Shown here in pieces: positions 36,016-45,961 of a stretch of 64,000 nt of DNA. This DNA comes from Polaribacter sp. GTDB lineage: Bacteria; Bacteroidota; Bacteroidia; Flavobacteriales; Flavobacteriaceae. Below the pieces are notes generated by a model that ran no database searches, was not told where the DNA came from, and saw nothing but the letters and a program-made list of their open reading frames with translations. Numbering within the stretch: the first letter of the stretch is position 1; every line of letters starts with the position of its first letter. Where the stretch lies: the NCBI GenBank assembly GCA_029238315.1, contig JAQWGI010000021.1, positions 1 through 64,000 of the forward strand, read 5' to 3'. The translations under genes and the position numbers were made by a program.

Positions 36016-36609
36016 TTGAATTTCCTAGCGCATTTATATCTATCAAACAACAACTCCAATATTTTAATTGGTAATTTTATTGCTGATCATATTCATGGAA
36101 ATCACTTTACGCATTTCCATCCAGAGATTCAAAAAGGCATCTTATTCCACAGAGAAATAGATACTTTCACAGATGCTCATGAAATTGTTCGTAAAAGCAA
36201 ACGAAGATTGCACTCAAGGTACAGACATTACAAAGGTGTAATTATTGATATTTTTTACGATCATTATTTGGCTAAAAACTGGGCAAAATATTCTGATGTT
36301 CCTTTAGCTGATTTTGCACAATCGTTTTATAATTTACTGCAAGAAAATTTTGAAATCCTTCCAAAAAAGACACAACAATTATTGCCTTATTTGATAGAAT
36401 ATAATTGGTTATACAATTACCAATATATTAAAGGAATTGAAAAAGTGTTAAACGGAATGAACAACAGAACCAAGCAAAAATCTAAAATGAATTTGGCTGT
36501 TGAAGATTTACAAAATTTACATTCAGAATTTGAAGAAGATTTTACGGTTTTCTTTGAAGATTTACGTAACTTTTCCAACCTAAAATTATTAGAACTAAAT
36601 CAAACATAA
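36016..36609 (+). CDS. ACP phosphodiesterase-like protein (AcpH family)
   Basis: A 197-residue HD-related protein. MNFLAHLYLS, IGNFIADHIHGN, HREIDTFTDAH and the conserved FYDHYLAKNW are the family pattern. Characterised AcpH removes the phosphopantetheine arm from acyl carrier protein using a metal. The start is a TTG at 36016, needed to keep the invariant NFLAH start. It is followed after 7 nt by the gamma-glutamyltranspeptidase gene. Confidence 0.83.
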   Translation: MNFLAHLYLSNNNSNILIGNFIADHIHGNHFTHFHPEIQKGILFHREIDTFTDAHEIVRKSKRRLHSRYRHYKGVIIDIFYDHYLAKNWAKYSDVPLADFAQSFYNLLQENFEILPKKTQQLLPYLIEYNWLYNYQYIKGIEKVLNGMNNRTKQKSKMNLAVEDLQNLHSEFEEDFTVFFEDLRNFSNLKLLELNQT

Positions 36610-36616
36610 ATTTATC

Positions 36617-38299
36617 ATGAAAAAATTACTTTCATTATTATTCATCGCAATCTTGTTTGCAAATTGTACCAAAGAAGATAAAGTTGTCGGATTAATTACA
36701 GACAAAGCAATGGTAGTTTCTGCCAGAGTAGAAGCGTCTCAAATTGGATCTGACATTCTTAAAAAAGGAGGAAATGCTTATGATGCAATGATTGCAACAC
36801 AATTAGGTTTAGCGGTTGTATATCCTGTTGCTGGAAATATTGGCGGCGGTGGATTTATGGTTTTTCGTCATCATGATGGGAAATCTGGTGCATTAGATTT
36901 TAGAGAAAAAGCGCCATTATCTTCAGACAAAGACATGTATTTAGATGAAAAAGGCGAAGTGATTCCAGGTAAAAGTAGTTTTGGAGTTCATTCTTCTGGC
37001 GTTCCTGGTTCTGTTGCCGGAATTGTAGAAGTATATGAAAAATATGGAAGTTTACCTTTTAAAGATTTGGTTCAGCCTGCTATAGATTTAGCAAGAAACG
37101 GATTTAAAGTAACTAAGAAACAAGCAAATTCTTTAAACGGAACTCTTTCTCGCTTTAAAAAAGCAAACAATTATCAAATCTTATTTGATAGAGAATGGAA
37201 AGAAGGAGATTTGTTACAACAAGAAGAATTAGCGCAAACTTTAGAACGCATTAGAGATAATGGTAGAGATGGTTTTTACAAAGGAAAAACTGCCGATTTA
37301 ATTGTTGATTATCAAAAAGAATTAGGCGGAATTATTACGCACCAAGATCTAGAAAAATACAAAGCAATTTGGCGTAAACCAATCGTATTTGATTACAAAG
37401 GTTATAAAATTACTTCAATGACAATGCCTGCAAGTGGTGGAATTTGTTTAGCACAAATTTTAAAATCTGTTGAGCCTTATGACTTCTCTAAAATTGATCA
37501 TAATTCAACAAAATACATTCAATTATTAACAGAAGCAGAAAGAAGATCGTATGCAGATAGAGCGCATTATTTAGGCGATATGGATTTTGTAAATGTGCCA
37601 ATTGACAGCTTAATTGCTCCAAAATACATTAGTGAAAGAATGCTTGATTTTTCTTGGGATAAAGCCACTAAATCTTCGGATGTTTCTCATGGAAAAGTAT
37701 TGGGTTATGAAAGTGATGAAACTACACACTACTCTATTATCGATCAATTTGGAAATGCAGTTTCTGTAACCACAACATTAAATACTGGTTATGGTTCTAA
37801 AGTATTGGTAAAAGGCGCTGGTTTTTTCTTAAACAATGAAATGGACGATTTTTCTGCAAAACCTGGCGTTCCAAATGTTTACGGATTATTAGGTTCAACT
37901 GCTAATGCAATTGCTCCAGAAAAAAGAATGTTAAGTTCTATGACGCCAACAATTGTAGAAAAAGACGGAAAATTAAAAATGGTTGTAGGAACTCCAGGTG
38001 GATCAACAATTATTACATCAGTTTTACAAAATATTTTAAATGTTGTAGAATATGATATGGGAATGCAAGAATCTGTAAATAAAGCACGTTTTCATCATCA
38101 ATGGATGCCAGATAATATTAGAATGGAACCAAACGGATTTGACAGTATTACCAAAGCGAATTTAAAAACATTAGGATACGAATTATTAGAAAGAAACTCT
38201 TTGATTATTGGTAGAGTTGATGCTATTTTAGTATTACCAAACGGAAAATTAGAAGGTGGCGCAGATCCTCGCGGAGATGATGCTGCTGTAGGGTTTTAA
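36617..38299 (+). CDS. ggt: Gamma-glutamyltranspeptidase
   Basis: A 560-residue self-cleaving Ntn hydrolase that breaks gamma-glutamyl bonds of glutathione and related peptides. It has a lipoprotein signal (lipobox Cys17 in LFANC), so it is membrane-anchored in the periplasm or on the surface. The start of the small subunit is the Thr in DETTHYSIID, where autocleavage occurs. GSTANAIAPEKRMLSSMTPT and GTPGGSTIITSVLQ are typical of the family. It lies 7 nt after the AcpH-like gene. Confidence 0.92.
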   Translation: MKKLLSLLFIAILFANCTKEDKVVGLITDKAMVVSARVEASQIGSDILKKGGNAYDAMIATQLGLAVVYPVAGNIGGGGFMVFRHHDGKSGALDFREKAPLSSDKDMYLDEKGEVIPGKSSFGVHSSGVPGSVAGIVEVYEKYGSLPFKDLVQPAIDLARNGFKVTKKQANSLNGTLSRFKKANNYQILFDREWKEGDLLQQEELAQTLERIRDNGRDGFYKGKTADLIVDYQKELGGIITHQDLEKYKAIWRKPIVFDYKGYKITSMTMPASGGICLAQILKSVEPYDFSKIDHNSTKYIQLLTEAERRSYADRAHYLGDMDFVNVPIDSLIAPKYISERMLDFSWDKATKSSDVSHGKVLGYESDETTHYSIIDQFGNAVSVTTTLNTGYGSKVLVKGAGFFLNNEMDDFSAKPGVPNVYGLLGSTANAIAPEKRMLSSMTPTIVEKDGKLKMVVGTPGGSTIITSVLQNILNVVEYDMGMQESVNKARFHHQWMPDNIRMEPNGFDSITKANLKTLGYELLERNSLIIGRVDAILVLPNGKLEGGADPRGDDAAVGF

Positions 38300-38352
38300 A
38301 TATAGTGAATAGTAAACAGCTTTCAGTTTCACGTGGCAGTTTCAATTATTAT

Positions 38353-38440
38353 TTGTCTGTTCGAGCGGAGTCGATAACTATTCAAATTTCAAGAAGTTCT
38401 CGATAAAATTTCGTAAAAAACGAAATCACTCGAACTGACA
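38353..38440. repeat. Dispersed palindromic intergenic repeat, copy 6
   Basis: TTGTCTGTTCGAGCGGAGTCGA and TCACTCGAACTGACAAC are inverted ends, with AGTTCTCGATAAAATTTCGT inside. It resembles copy 4 closely. Confidence 0.7.
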
Positions 38441-38545
38441 ACAATTAAACTTTGCCTCTTTGCAACTTAAAAAAATGACAGAATCTAAAACAAATAAGCA
38501 TCAACAAAACTATATAACTTTGTTACTTTAAAAACTTTGTAAATT

Positions 38546-38968
38546 ATGAAAATACAACCATTCCATTTAGCAATTCCTGTTAATAATTTAGAATTGTGTA
38601 GAACATTTTATAGAGATGTTTTACAATGTAAAGAAGGAAGAAGCTCTGAATCTTGGGTAGATTTTAATTTCTTCGGACATCAGTTGGTCATTCATCAAAA
38701 AGATGGAATGTATAATGAAGAAGCGGTTACAAATCCTGTAGATGGTCACGATGTTCCTGTTCCACATTTTGGAGTTGTCTTAACTTGGAACGATTGGCAA
38801 GATTTATCGCAAAGATTAATTAAAGAAAAAACACAATTTGTAATTGCACCAACTATAAGGTTTCAAGGAAAGATTGGCGAACAAGCTACTATGTTTTTTA
38901 CAGATCCAGAAAATAATGCGTTAGAATTTAAAGCTTTTAAAGATATGAATCAGTTGTTTGCTAAATAG
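38546..38968 (+). CDS. VOC family (glyoxalase-fold) protein
   Basis: A 140-residue protein with the vicinal-oxygen-chelate fold. The first strand and helix are [21 protein letters not shown], with a metal-type His in it. [21 protein letters not shown] and [15 protein letters not shown] provide the other positions. Substrate and reaction are not readable; members include glyoxalases and dioxygenases. A possible -7 element TAACTTTG lies at 38515-38522. Confidence 0.82.
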   Translation: MKIQPFHLAIPVNNLELCRTFYRDVLQCKEGRSSESWVDFNFFGHQLVIHQKDGMYNEEAVTNPVDGHDVPVPHFGVVLTWNDWQDLSQRLIKEKTQFVIAPTIRFQGKIGEQATMFFTDPENNALEFKAFKDMNQLFAK

Positions 38969-38983
38969 TTTTAATTCCATATT

Positions 38984-39046
38984 GTCTCCTCGAGCGGAGT
39001 CGAGAGGTTAATTTATATTAGGTTTCGACTCCGCTCAACCTGACAA
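38984..39046. repeat. Dispersed palindromic intergenic repeat, copy 7
   Basis: TGTCTCCTCGAGCGGAGTCGAGAGG and GGTTTCGACTCCGCTCAACCTGACA are inverted arms with a short AT-rich loop. This is the most compact full copy in the window. Confidence 0.75.
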
Positions 39047-39060
39047 GCTAAAATAAAATA

Positions 39061-39921
39061 ATGCAACTAACAGAAACTCATGTTGCGATTTCGCTAGAGA
39101 AGCCTATTAGACTTCAAGAATATGCCGTTGGAATTTTTAAAACAATCCCGACGAAATCTGGCATTAAAAAAGCCATCAAAAAACAACTTGTTTTTGTAAA
39201 CAACAAGCTTGCTTCTACTGCGCAATTTATTAATGGCGGAGAAACTATTGAATTGTTTTCTGTAGAAGCCGAAAATGAATTCAAAAGATTAAATTTAGAT
39301 TTAGAGGTAATCTTTGAAGATGATTTTTTAGCTATCATATTTAAGCCTGCTGGTATTTTAGTTAGCGGAAACTCTTTTTGTACAATTGATAATGCATTGG
39401 CACAAAATTTAACAAAAAGCAATCAAAATGATGCGATAAGACCAAGGCCTGTGCATCGTTTAGATTACCCAACAAGTGGATTATTATTGATTGGAAAAAC
39501 AACTTCATCAATCACTTCTTTAAATAAATTGTTTGAAAATAAAGAAATTCAAAAAACATATCATGCTATAACCATTGGTAAAATGGAGCAAAAAGGAACA
39601 ATTGATTTTTTGATTGATGAAAAAAAAGCATTTACAGAATTCGAAGTTTTAGAGTCAGAAAAATCTGAACGTTTTGATTTTTTAAACTTAGTAAAACTAA
39701 TTCCAAAAACAGGTAGAAAACATCAACTTAGAAAACATTTGTTAGCAATTGGAAATCCGATTTTGGGAGACAAAGAGTATTTTAAAGAAAATCTTATTTT
39801 AAACGGAAAAGGTTTGTTTTTACATGCATCAACTTTAGAGTTTACACATCCGTTTACTCAAAAAAATATTTCAATCACCAAAGAATTGCCTAAAAAATTT
39901 AAGAAAATTTTCGCTCTTTAA
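39061..39921 (+). CDS. RluA family pseudouridine synthase
   Basis: A 286-residue RNA-modifying enzyme. An S4-like N terminus (about 15-75; GIKKAIKKQLVFVNNKLAS) precedes the catalytic domain with RPVHRLDYPTSGLLLIGKT, whose Asp in HRLD is the nucleophile. LIPKTGRKHQLRKHLLAIGNPILGD is the expected later motif. The site it modifies in rRNA or tRNA cannot be determined. Confidence 0.9.
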   Translation: MQLTETHVAISLEKPIRLQEYAVGIFKTIPTKSGIKKAIKKQLVFVNNKLASTAQFINGGETIELFSVEAENEFKRLNLDLEVIFEDDFLAIIFKPAGILVSGNSFCTIDNALAQNLTKSNQNDAIRPRPVHRLDYPTSGLLLIGKTTSSITSLNKLFENKEIQKTYHAITIGKMEQKGTIDFLIDEKKAFTEFEVLESEKSERFDFLNLVKLIPKTGRKHQLRKHLLAIGNPILGDKEYFKENLILNGKGLFLHASTLEFTHPFTQKNISITKELPKKFKKIFAL

Positions 39922-39990
39922 AATTAATAATCTTTGAATACTTTTGAAATCTCTTTATAAATCAGCAAATTTGATAAAAATACTATATTT

Positions 39991-40509
39991 ATGAAAAAAG
40001 CAACTTTAAAATCAAACGAATATAACGCCTATTATGAAACATACATTGGTTTAATTCCTGATGAAACCTCACTTTTAGATGGTTTAAAAGAGGATCAAAA
40101 AATGGTGATAGATTTCTTTTCGGCAATCCCAAAAGAAAAATTAGAATATCGATATCAACCAGGCAAATGGAGCATTAAAGAAATATTACTTCACATTATT
40201 GATACTGAGCGCATTTTTATGTATCGTTTGTTAAGAATTGCCAGAAAAGATACAACTCCGTTAGCAGGTTTTGATCAAGATATTTATGTTGCTCCTTCAG
40301 AAGCCAATAGTAAATCAATAGAAGATTTAATAGGAGAATTTTCTGCAACAAGAATGTATTCTCTCAATTTAATTAGTAGTATTTCTGATGAAAACCTAAA
40401 GAACATAGGAACAGCAAGTGATTCTCCTGTTTCTGCAAGAGCATGCGGATTTATACTTTTGGGTCATAGCATTTGGCATATCAATATTATAAAAGAGCGT
40501 TACTTGTAA
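39991..40509 (+). CDS. DinB family protein
   Basis: A 172-residue four-helix protein of the DinB/YfiT type. Metal-type His residues are found in SIKEILLHIIDTERIFMYRLL and GHSIWHINIIKERYL. Length is normal. The members include thiol-dependent metal enzymes and many of unknown function. It stands alone, with AT-rich DNA after it (40510-40662) showing no further feature. Confidence 0.85.
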   Translation: MKKATLKSNEYNAYYETYIGLIPDETSLLDGLKEDQKMVIDFFSAIPKEKLEYRYQPGKWSIKEILLHIIDTERIFMYRLLRIARKDTTPLAGFDQDIYVAPSEANSKSIEDLIGEFSATRMYSLNLISSISDENLKNIGTASDSPVSARACGFILLGHSIWHINIIKERYL

Positions 40510-40662
40510 TTTTAGAAATTAGACCAAACTTCGAATACTGTAATTAAGATTTAGTAAAAGCAAAGTTAAATTCAGCAAAAACAAAGATGTATTGCCAAAA
40601 AACAGATAATTATAGAACCAATAAATAATAGTAAATTAGCTACTTAAGAAACAACCTTTTCA

Positions 40663-41940
40663 ATGAAAAAAATCTTAAAATTAATTGGAATATTTTTAGC
40701 TCTATTATTTATAGTTAGCGCCATTTTTTACACAATTTATAATGAAAGCTTACCTAAGGGAATAAAAAATGAGAAAGCAGAAGCATTGGCAACCAAAATG
40801 ATGAAAGCTTTAAACTATGACGCATACAAAAGTGTGGAAGTTTTAGAATGGAGTTTTAGAGGAGAAAATTATTACAAATGGTATAAAGAAGAAAATGTTG
40901 TTGAAGTGTCTTGGGGTAGTAATAAGGTCATTCTAAACACTAAGAAACCTGCATTATCTGAAGTTTTTGTTTCTGAAACTAAAACAGAAAATCAAGAATT
41001 AATAAAAAATGCAATCGATTATTTTAATAATGATAGTTTTTGGTTGGTTGCGCCATTTAAAATTTTTGATGCTGGCGTAGAGAGAAGCATTGTAAAACAC
41101 AATGAAAAAGATGCGCTTTTAATAACATATACTACTGGTGGCTCAACTCCTGGAGATTCTTATTTGTGGATTTTAGATGAAAATAATTTCCCTACAAGTT
41201 ATAAAATGTGGACAAGTATTATTCCGATTGGAGGAATAGAAGCTTCTTGGAGCGACTGGAAAAAAACAGAAGCTGGTTTTAAATTACCTACAAAACATAA
41301 AATGAGTTTATTTGGTTTAGAATTAGACATGGGAGATGTTAAAGCCTCAAATCCGAAAGCAGATACATTAGCGCGTGAAATTTTAAAATCAATTAAACAC
41401 GAAGCGTATAAAACCACACGATATATTGACTGGAGTTTTGGAGGAAGAAGGGCTTATAAGTGGGATAAAAAAGAACATATTGTTGAAGTAAGTTGGGATA
41501 AAATAAAAGTAATCTTGCATCCAAATAACTTAGAAAAAAGCACCGTTTTTATTGATAACAAAGAAACAACAGAAAATAAAGAGAAAATAGTAAAAAGAGC
41601 AGAGTCAAGTTTTAATAATGATAGTTTTTGGTTGGTTGCACCACATAAACTTTTTGAAGACGGAATTATAAGAAGTATTGTTCAGGTTGACGGGAAAGAC
41701 GCTTTAAAAGTAAAATATACAACCGGAGGCTCTACACCTGGAGATTCTTATACCTGGATTTTAAATGACGCTTTTTTACCAATAAAGTACTTAATGGATG
41801 TGCCAAGTATGAAAATGAACCAAGTACCAGCAACCTGGGATGATTGGTATACAACAGCTTCAGGAACTTTATTACCAAAAAGCCATACTTTTTCTGGAGG
41901 AAGAAAATTGAGTATGGGAGAGGTTAAAGCATATAATTAA
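40663..41940 (+). CDS. Membrane-anchored protein with two tandem repeat domains
   Basis: A 425-residue protein with an N-terminal membrane helix (about 5-24) and two tandem domains of about 192 residues (38-229 and 233-424). Each contains AYK, a W-S-F segment, EVSW, FNNDSFWLVAP (121-131 and 318-328), YTTGGSTPGDSY and LPTKH/LPKSH. I do not recognise a named family. The layout recalls the LolA-like DUF6503 lipoprotein at 4129, so the domains may bind lipids, which is inference. The repeats also share a DNA stretch of about 30 identical bases around 41022 and 41609. Confidence 0.7.
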   Translation: MKKILKLIGIFLALLFIVSAIFYTIYNESLPKGIKNEKAEALATKMMKALNYDAYKSVEVLEWSFRGENYYKWYKEENVVEVSWGSNKVILNTKKPALSEVFVSETKTENQELIKNAIDYFNNDSFWLVAPFKIFDAGVERSIVKHNEKDALLITYTTGGSTPGDSYLWILDENNFPTSYKMWTSIIPIGGIEASWSDWKKTEAGFKLPTKHKMSLFGLELDMGDVKASNPKADTLAREILKSIKHEAYKTTRYIDWSFGGRRAYKWDKKEHIVEVSWDKIKVILHPNNLEKSTVFIDNKETTENKEKIVKRAESSFNNDSFWLVAPHKLFEDGIIRSIVQVDGKDALKVKYTTGGSTPGDSYTWILNDAFLPIKYLMDVPSMKMNQVPATWDDWYTTASGTLLPKSHTFSGGRKLSMGEVKAYN

Positions 41941-41955
41941 TAGAAAGATAAAACT

Positions 41956-43038
41956 ATGGATTCGAAAAATGTTTCAAACGGAATTTTAAGAGCACTAGGT
42001 ATTCTTCTAGGAATTGGAGTACTAGCCTACTTTTTATACGCAATACAATCTGTATTAATATATGTTATTATAGCAGCAGTAATTTCTTTAATAGCAAAAC
42101 CAATAATTGGTTTTCTGCAAAAAAAATTAAAATTCCCAAATACTCTTTCGGTAGTATCAACAATGGTATTGTTTGTTGGAATTATAGTTGGAATTATAAG
42201 AATGTTTATTCCCTTAGTAATTGAACAAGGAGAGAGTTTATCACTTTTACAAACCGATAAATTATTGCAAAATTTGCAAGATGTTATCAACCAAGTTAAT
42301 GCTTATTTTACTTCAAAAAACATCAACTTGTTATCAGAATTAAAAAACGTTGATTTCCTTTCTGGTTTTCAGGCAATTCCTAACTTATTAAACTATTTAG
42401 TTGGTGCTCTTGGTTCTTTAAGTGTGGGGCTTTTTTCTGTACTATTTATCTCTTTTTTCTTTATGAAAGACAGTAAATTGCTGATGAATGCAGCACTTAC
42501 TATAATACCAAACAAGAGTGAGAATAAATTTTCTAAATCTACAGCTATTATTAATAAATTACTATCTAGATATTTTATTGGACTAGTTCTACAAATAACA
42601 ATTTTATTTATTTTATACACAATTACACTATTAATATTTGGAATTAAAAACGCAGTAGTAATTGCATTTTTATGTGCATTACTTAATTTAATTCCATATA
42701 TAGGACCTATGATTGGCGCAGTAATTATGTTTTTATTATCAATGTCTAGCAATTTAGGAAGCGATTTTCAAACTACAGTATTACCAACAACAACTTATGT
42801 GATGATTGGTTATTTTATAGCACAGTTGGTAGATAACTTCTTTAGTCAGCCGTTTATTTTTTCAAAAACTACAAAATCTCATCCATTAGAAATTTTCTTA
42901 GTTATTATTATTGGTGGTTTATTATTTGGTGTTGTGGGTATGATTACTGCTGTTCCGTTATACACGGCATTAAAAGTAATTTTAAAAACCTTTTTATCAG
43001 ATAATAAAATTGTAAAATCTTTAACAAAAGATATTTAA
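41956..43038 (+). CDS. AI-2E family transporter
   Basis: A 360-residue inner-membrane protein with about eight hydrophobic segments of the AI-2E/UPF0118 family. FISFFFMKDSKLL in the middle, then LNLIPYIGPMIGAVIMFLL and HPLEIFLVIIIGGLLFGVVGMITAVPLY near the C terminus are its hallmarks. Members have been linked to export of autoinducer-2 or to ion antiport; the substrate here is open. The next gene starts directly at its stop. Confidence 0.87.
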   Translation: MDSKNVSNGILRALGILLGIGVLAYFLYAIQSVLIYVIIAAVISLIAKPIIGFLQKKLKFPNTLSVVSTMVLFVGIIVGIIRMFIPLVIEQGESLSLLQTDKLLQNLQDVINQVNAYFTSKNINLLSELKNVDFLSGFQAIPNLLNYLVGALGSLSVGLFSVLFISFFFMKDSKLLMNAALTIIPNKSENKFSKSTAIINKLLSRYFIGLVLQITILFILYTITLLIFGIKNAVVIAFLCALLNLIPYIGPMIGAVIMFLLSMSSNLGSDFQTTVLPTTTYVMIGYFIAQLVDNFFSQPFIFSKTTKSHPLEIFLVIIIGGLLFGVVGMITAVPLYTALKVILKTFLSDNKIVKSLTKDI

Positions 43039-44247
43039 TTGAATCCTGCAATTCTACATACTGAAGTTCAGCAATTTATCAACAAAAATTTAAATGCAAA
43101 TATTGCTAAAATTCTCTTTAAAGGGAGTCCTTTTAAAGATGTTTCTGCAAAAGAGCTAGTTACTCAAATTATTTCTAAGAAGAAGTGTCAAAAAAAATTA
43201 CCAACTTGGTTTTCTACAGAAAACATCTATTATCCTGAGAAGTTAAATATAGAACAAACCTCTTCAGAACTTACTGCTAATTACAAATCTTCATTAATTT
43301 CTGGGAATTCTATTATAGATGTAACTGGCGGTTACGGAGTTGACTGCCTGTATTTTTCAAAAAAAATAAAACATGTAACACATTGTGAATTAAACACCTA
43401 CTTATCAACAATTGTGCAAAACAATTATCAACAGTTTAAAAATGAAGGCGTTGAGTTTATATCAGGTGACGGAATTGAGCATTTAAAAAATACCACTAAA
43501 AAATACGATTGGATATACATAGATCCTTCTCGAAGAGATTCAGATAAAAATAAAGTATTTTTATTAAAAGATTGTTTGCCAAATGTTCCAGATAATTTAG
43601 AGTTCTTGTTTTCTAAAACTAATAATATTTTAATTAAAAACTCTCCAATATTAGATTTAAAAAAAACAATTGAAGAATTAAATTTTGTAAAAGAAATTCA
43701 TATTGTAGCTGTTGCTAATGAAGTAAAAGAATTGCTTTTTGTTTTAGAGAAAAACTATAAAGAAAACATTAAAATAAAGACAAACAACATACAAAAAGAT
43801 AAAAATCAATATTTTGATTTCCAACTACTTAAGAACAATTCATCAAATTACGAATTTCCGAAAAAATACCTTTACGAGCCCAATACAGCCATTTTAAAAT
43901 CTGGTGGATTTCACGAAATAAGTCATCAATTTAATTTAGAAAAATTACATCCACACTCGCATTTATACACCTCTGAAAATTTAATAACTTTCCCTGGAAG
44001 AACTTTTGAAATAGAAAGCACTTGTTCATACAATGCAAAAGAAATTAAAAAAAATCTGAAAGAAAATAAAGCGAATATTACTACAAGAAATTTTCCAGAG
44101 TCTGTTGCTCAAATAAGAAAAAAGACTAAGATAAAAGACGGAGGTTCTCAATATTTATTCTTTACAACTTTAAAAAATGAAAATCTTAAAGTTTTGATTT
44201 GTTCACAAGTTTTCAACAATAATTCAAAGAAGAAAAATCAAGCTTAG
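43039..44247 (+). CDS. Class I SAM methyltransferase, PG_1098/THUMP-like type
   Basis: A 402-residue protein. The central Rossmann domain has the SAM motif IIDVTGGYGVDCLYFS and the catalytic region YDWIYIDPSRRDSD. Flanking regions fit the PG_1098 ferredoxin-like domain and a C-terminal THUMP-like domain (INTRNFPESVAQIRKK-like segment near the end, TRNFPESVAQIRKKT). These suggest an RNA substrate. The start is a TTG at 43039, one base after the preceding stop codon; no better start exists before the conserved N terminus. Confidence 0.82.
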   Translation: MNPAILHTEVQQFINKNLNANIAKILFKGSPFKDVSAKELVTQIISKKKCQKKLPTWFSTENIYYPEKLNIEQTSSELTANYKSSLISGNSIIDVTGGYGVDCLYFSKKIKHVTHCELNTYLSTIVQNNYQQFKNEGVEFISGDGIEHLKNTTKKYDWIYIDPSRRDSDKNKVFLLKDCLPNVPDNLEFLFSKTNNILIKNSPILDLKKTIEELNFVKEIHIVAVANEVKELLFVLEKNYKENIKIKTNNIQKDKNQYFDFQLLKNNSSNYEFPKKYLYEPNTAILKSGGFHEISHQFNLEKLHPHSHLYTSENLITFPGRTFEIESTCSYNAKEIKKNLKENKANITTRNFPESVAQIRKKTKIKDGGSQYLFFTTLKNENLKVLICSQVFNNNSKKKNQA

Positions 44248-44331
44248 AAAAAACAAAAACGCATAAAATTCAAGGCCATTTAAGTTATATTTATAATATT
44301 TTATTAAATTTAGACTTTACAAAATATACCT

Positions 44332-45957
44332 ATGGCAAATAAAAATATTAGAACACTTTCATCTAGAAAAGAATTAGACGATAATTTATTTGAAAATATA
44401 GCAATTGCATCGCAAGAAGAAGACTCAAAAGAAAAACTGAAAGCTCTTTCTAAACGGTTTATGATTGATGATTCTGTTGTATTAGGAACTAGCACTTTTT
44501 ATGATTTTACTCGAGAAGAAAATAAAAATAAAAAAGTACATGTATGTTCTGGAACTGCTTGCATGGTTGCTAATTCACAAAATAATCTTCATAAAAATTT
44601 AGAGCACCTATTTAATGTAGAAGAAGTTGGTCATGCTGCCTGTGTTGGAAGATGTCATACAAATAATGCATTTATGTATGATGACAAAACTTACAATGCT
44701 GCAACAAAAGAAGAATTAGATCTTATTGTTATTTCAAAAGAATATCAAAATAATATTTACAAAGTAGCAGCAAACACTACTCCTATTTTAACTTCAAAAA
44801 TTAATGATGTTGCTACTTTTTATCAATTAGCAGAAGCGCATAAGGCAAATTCAGAAAATGTAATTCAGCAATTAAAGATCTCAAATTTAAGAGGTCGTGG
44901 TGGTGCTGGATTTCCTTTTTGGTTTAAATTAGATGCTGTTGTTAAAGAAAACAATAAGCAAAAATATATTGTTTGTAATGCCGATGAAGGAGATCCGGGC
45001 GCATATTCTGATATGTATTTGATGGAACATCAACCGCATAAAGTATTATTCGGAATGTATATGGCCGGAATCACTGTTGGTGCAAATACAGGTGTTTTAT
45101 ATATCCGAGGAGAATACCCTGATTCGATCAGAATCGTAAATGAAGCCATTGAAGAAATTAAAGAAAAAAACCTCGTTGGAAACTTTAAATTTAAAATTAT
45201 TCGTGGTCAAGGATCTTATGTTTGCGGAGAAGAAACGGCTTTATTAAGTTCTATTGAAGGTTTACGTCCAGAGGTTCGTGTACGTCCACCGTATCCTGCA
45301 CAATATGGTTTATATGGAAAACCAACCGTTTTGAGTAACGTAGAAACATTTGCAAATATTCATTGGATTTTAGAAAATGGAGGCGATAAATATGCTGCTT
45401 TAGGAACAAAACAATCAACCGGGACAAAATTAGTTTCTTTGGATAGTTTTTTTAATACACCAGGAATGTATGAAATAGAAATGGGAACACCTTTGCAAAC
45501 TATTTTTGATAATTTTGGCGGCGGATTTAAATCAGAAATAAAAGGATTACAAATTGGTGGTCCACTTGGCGGAATTGTTCCAATGCACAAAGTTAAAGAT
45601 TTAACCTTAGATTTTGAATCGTTAAATACAAATGGATTTTTATTAGGTCACGCAAGTTTTGTTTCAATTCCTGTTGATTTTCCTATGATAAAATTCTTAG
45701 AGCATTTAATGGAATTTACGGCAGATGAGTCTTGTGGTAAATGTTATCCTTGTAGAATTGGATCGCACAGAGGAATGGAAATGTTACAAAAAGCCCAAAC
45801 TTCTGATTATAAAATTGATAAAGTTTTGTTTGATGACTTATTAGAAACACTAGAAATTGGATCTTTATGTGCATTAGGTGGCGGAATTCCGTTGCCTCTT
45901 AAAAACGCATTACAGTATTTTCAAGAGGAGTTAAAAGGATATTTCACAAACAACTAA
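44332..45957 (+). CDS. NAD(P)-linked formate dehydrogenase beta subunit (NuoE/F-like fusion)
   Basis: A 541-residue flavoprotein. The N-terminal 150 residues are a thioredoxin-like [2Fe-2S] domain of the NuoE type (CSGTAC and CVGRC). The NuoF-like part follows with NLRGRGGAGFP (FMN/NAD loop), CNADEGDPGAYSD, GQGSYVCGEETALL and the [4Fe-4S] motif ESCGKCYPCRIG with a distal Cys in GSLCALGG. It should carry electrons between the formate dehydrogenase alpha subunit and NAD. It is the first gene of the fdh operon, interrupted by the GxxExxY gene before fdhA. Confidence 0.9.
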   Translation: MANKNIRTLSSRKELDDNLFENIAIASQEEDSKEKLKALSKRFMIDDSVVLGTSTFYDFTREENKNKKVHVCSGTACMVANSQNNLHKNLEHLFNVEEVGHAACVGRCHTNNAFMYDDKTYNAATKEELDLIVISKEYQNNIYKVAANTTPILTSKINDVATFYQLAEAHKANSENVIQQLKISNLRGRGGAGFPFWFKLDAVVKENNKQKYIVCNADEGDPGAYSDMYLMEHQPHKVLFGMYMAGITVGANTGVLYIRGEYPDSIRIVNEAIEEIKEKNLVGNFKFKIIRGQGSYVCGEETALLSSIEGLRPEVRVRPPYPAQYGLYGKPTVLSNVETFANIHWILENGGDKYAALGTKQSTGTKLVSLDSFFNTPGMYEIEMGTPLQTIFDNFGGGFKSEIKGLQIGGPLGGIVPMHKVKDLTLDFESLNTNGFLLGHASFVSIPVDFPMIKFLEHLMEFTADESCGKCYPCRIGSHRGMEMLQKAQTSDYKIDKVLFDDLLETLEIGSLCALGGGIPLPLKNALQYFQEELKGYFTNN

Positions 45958-45961
45958 AACT

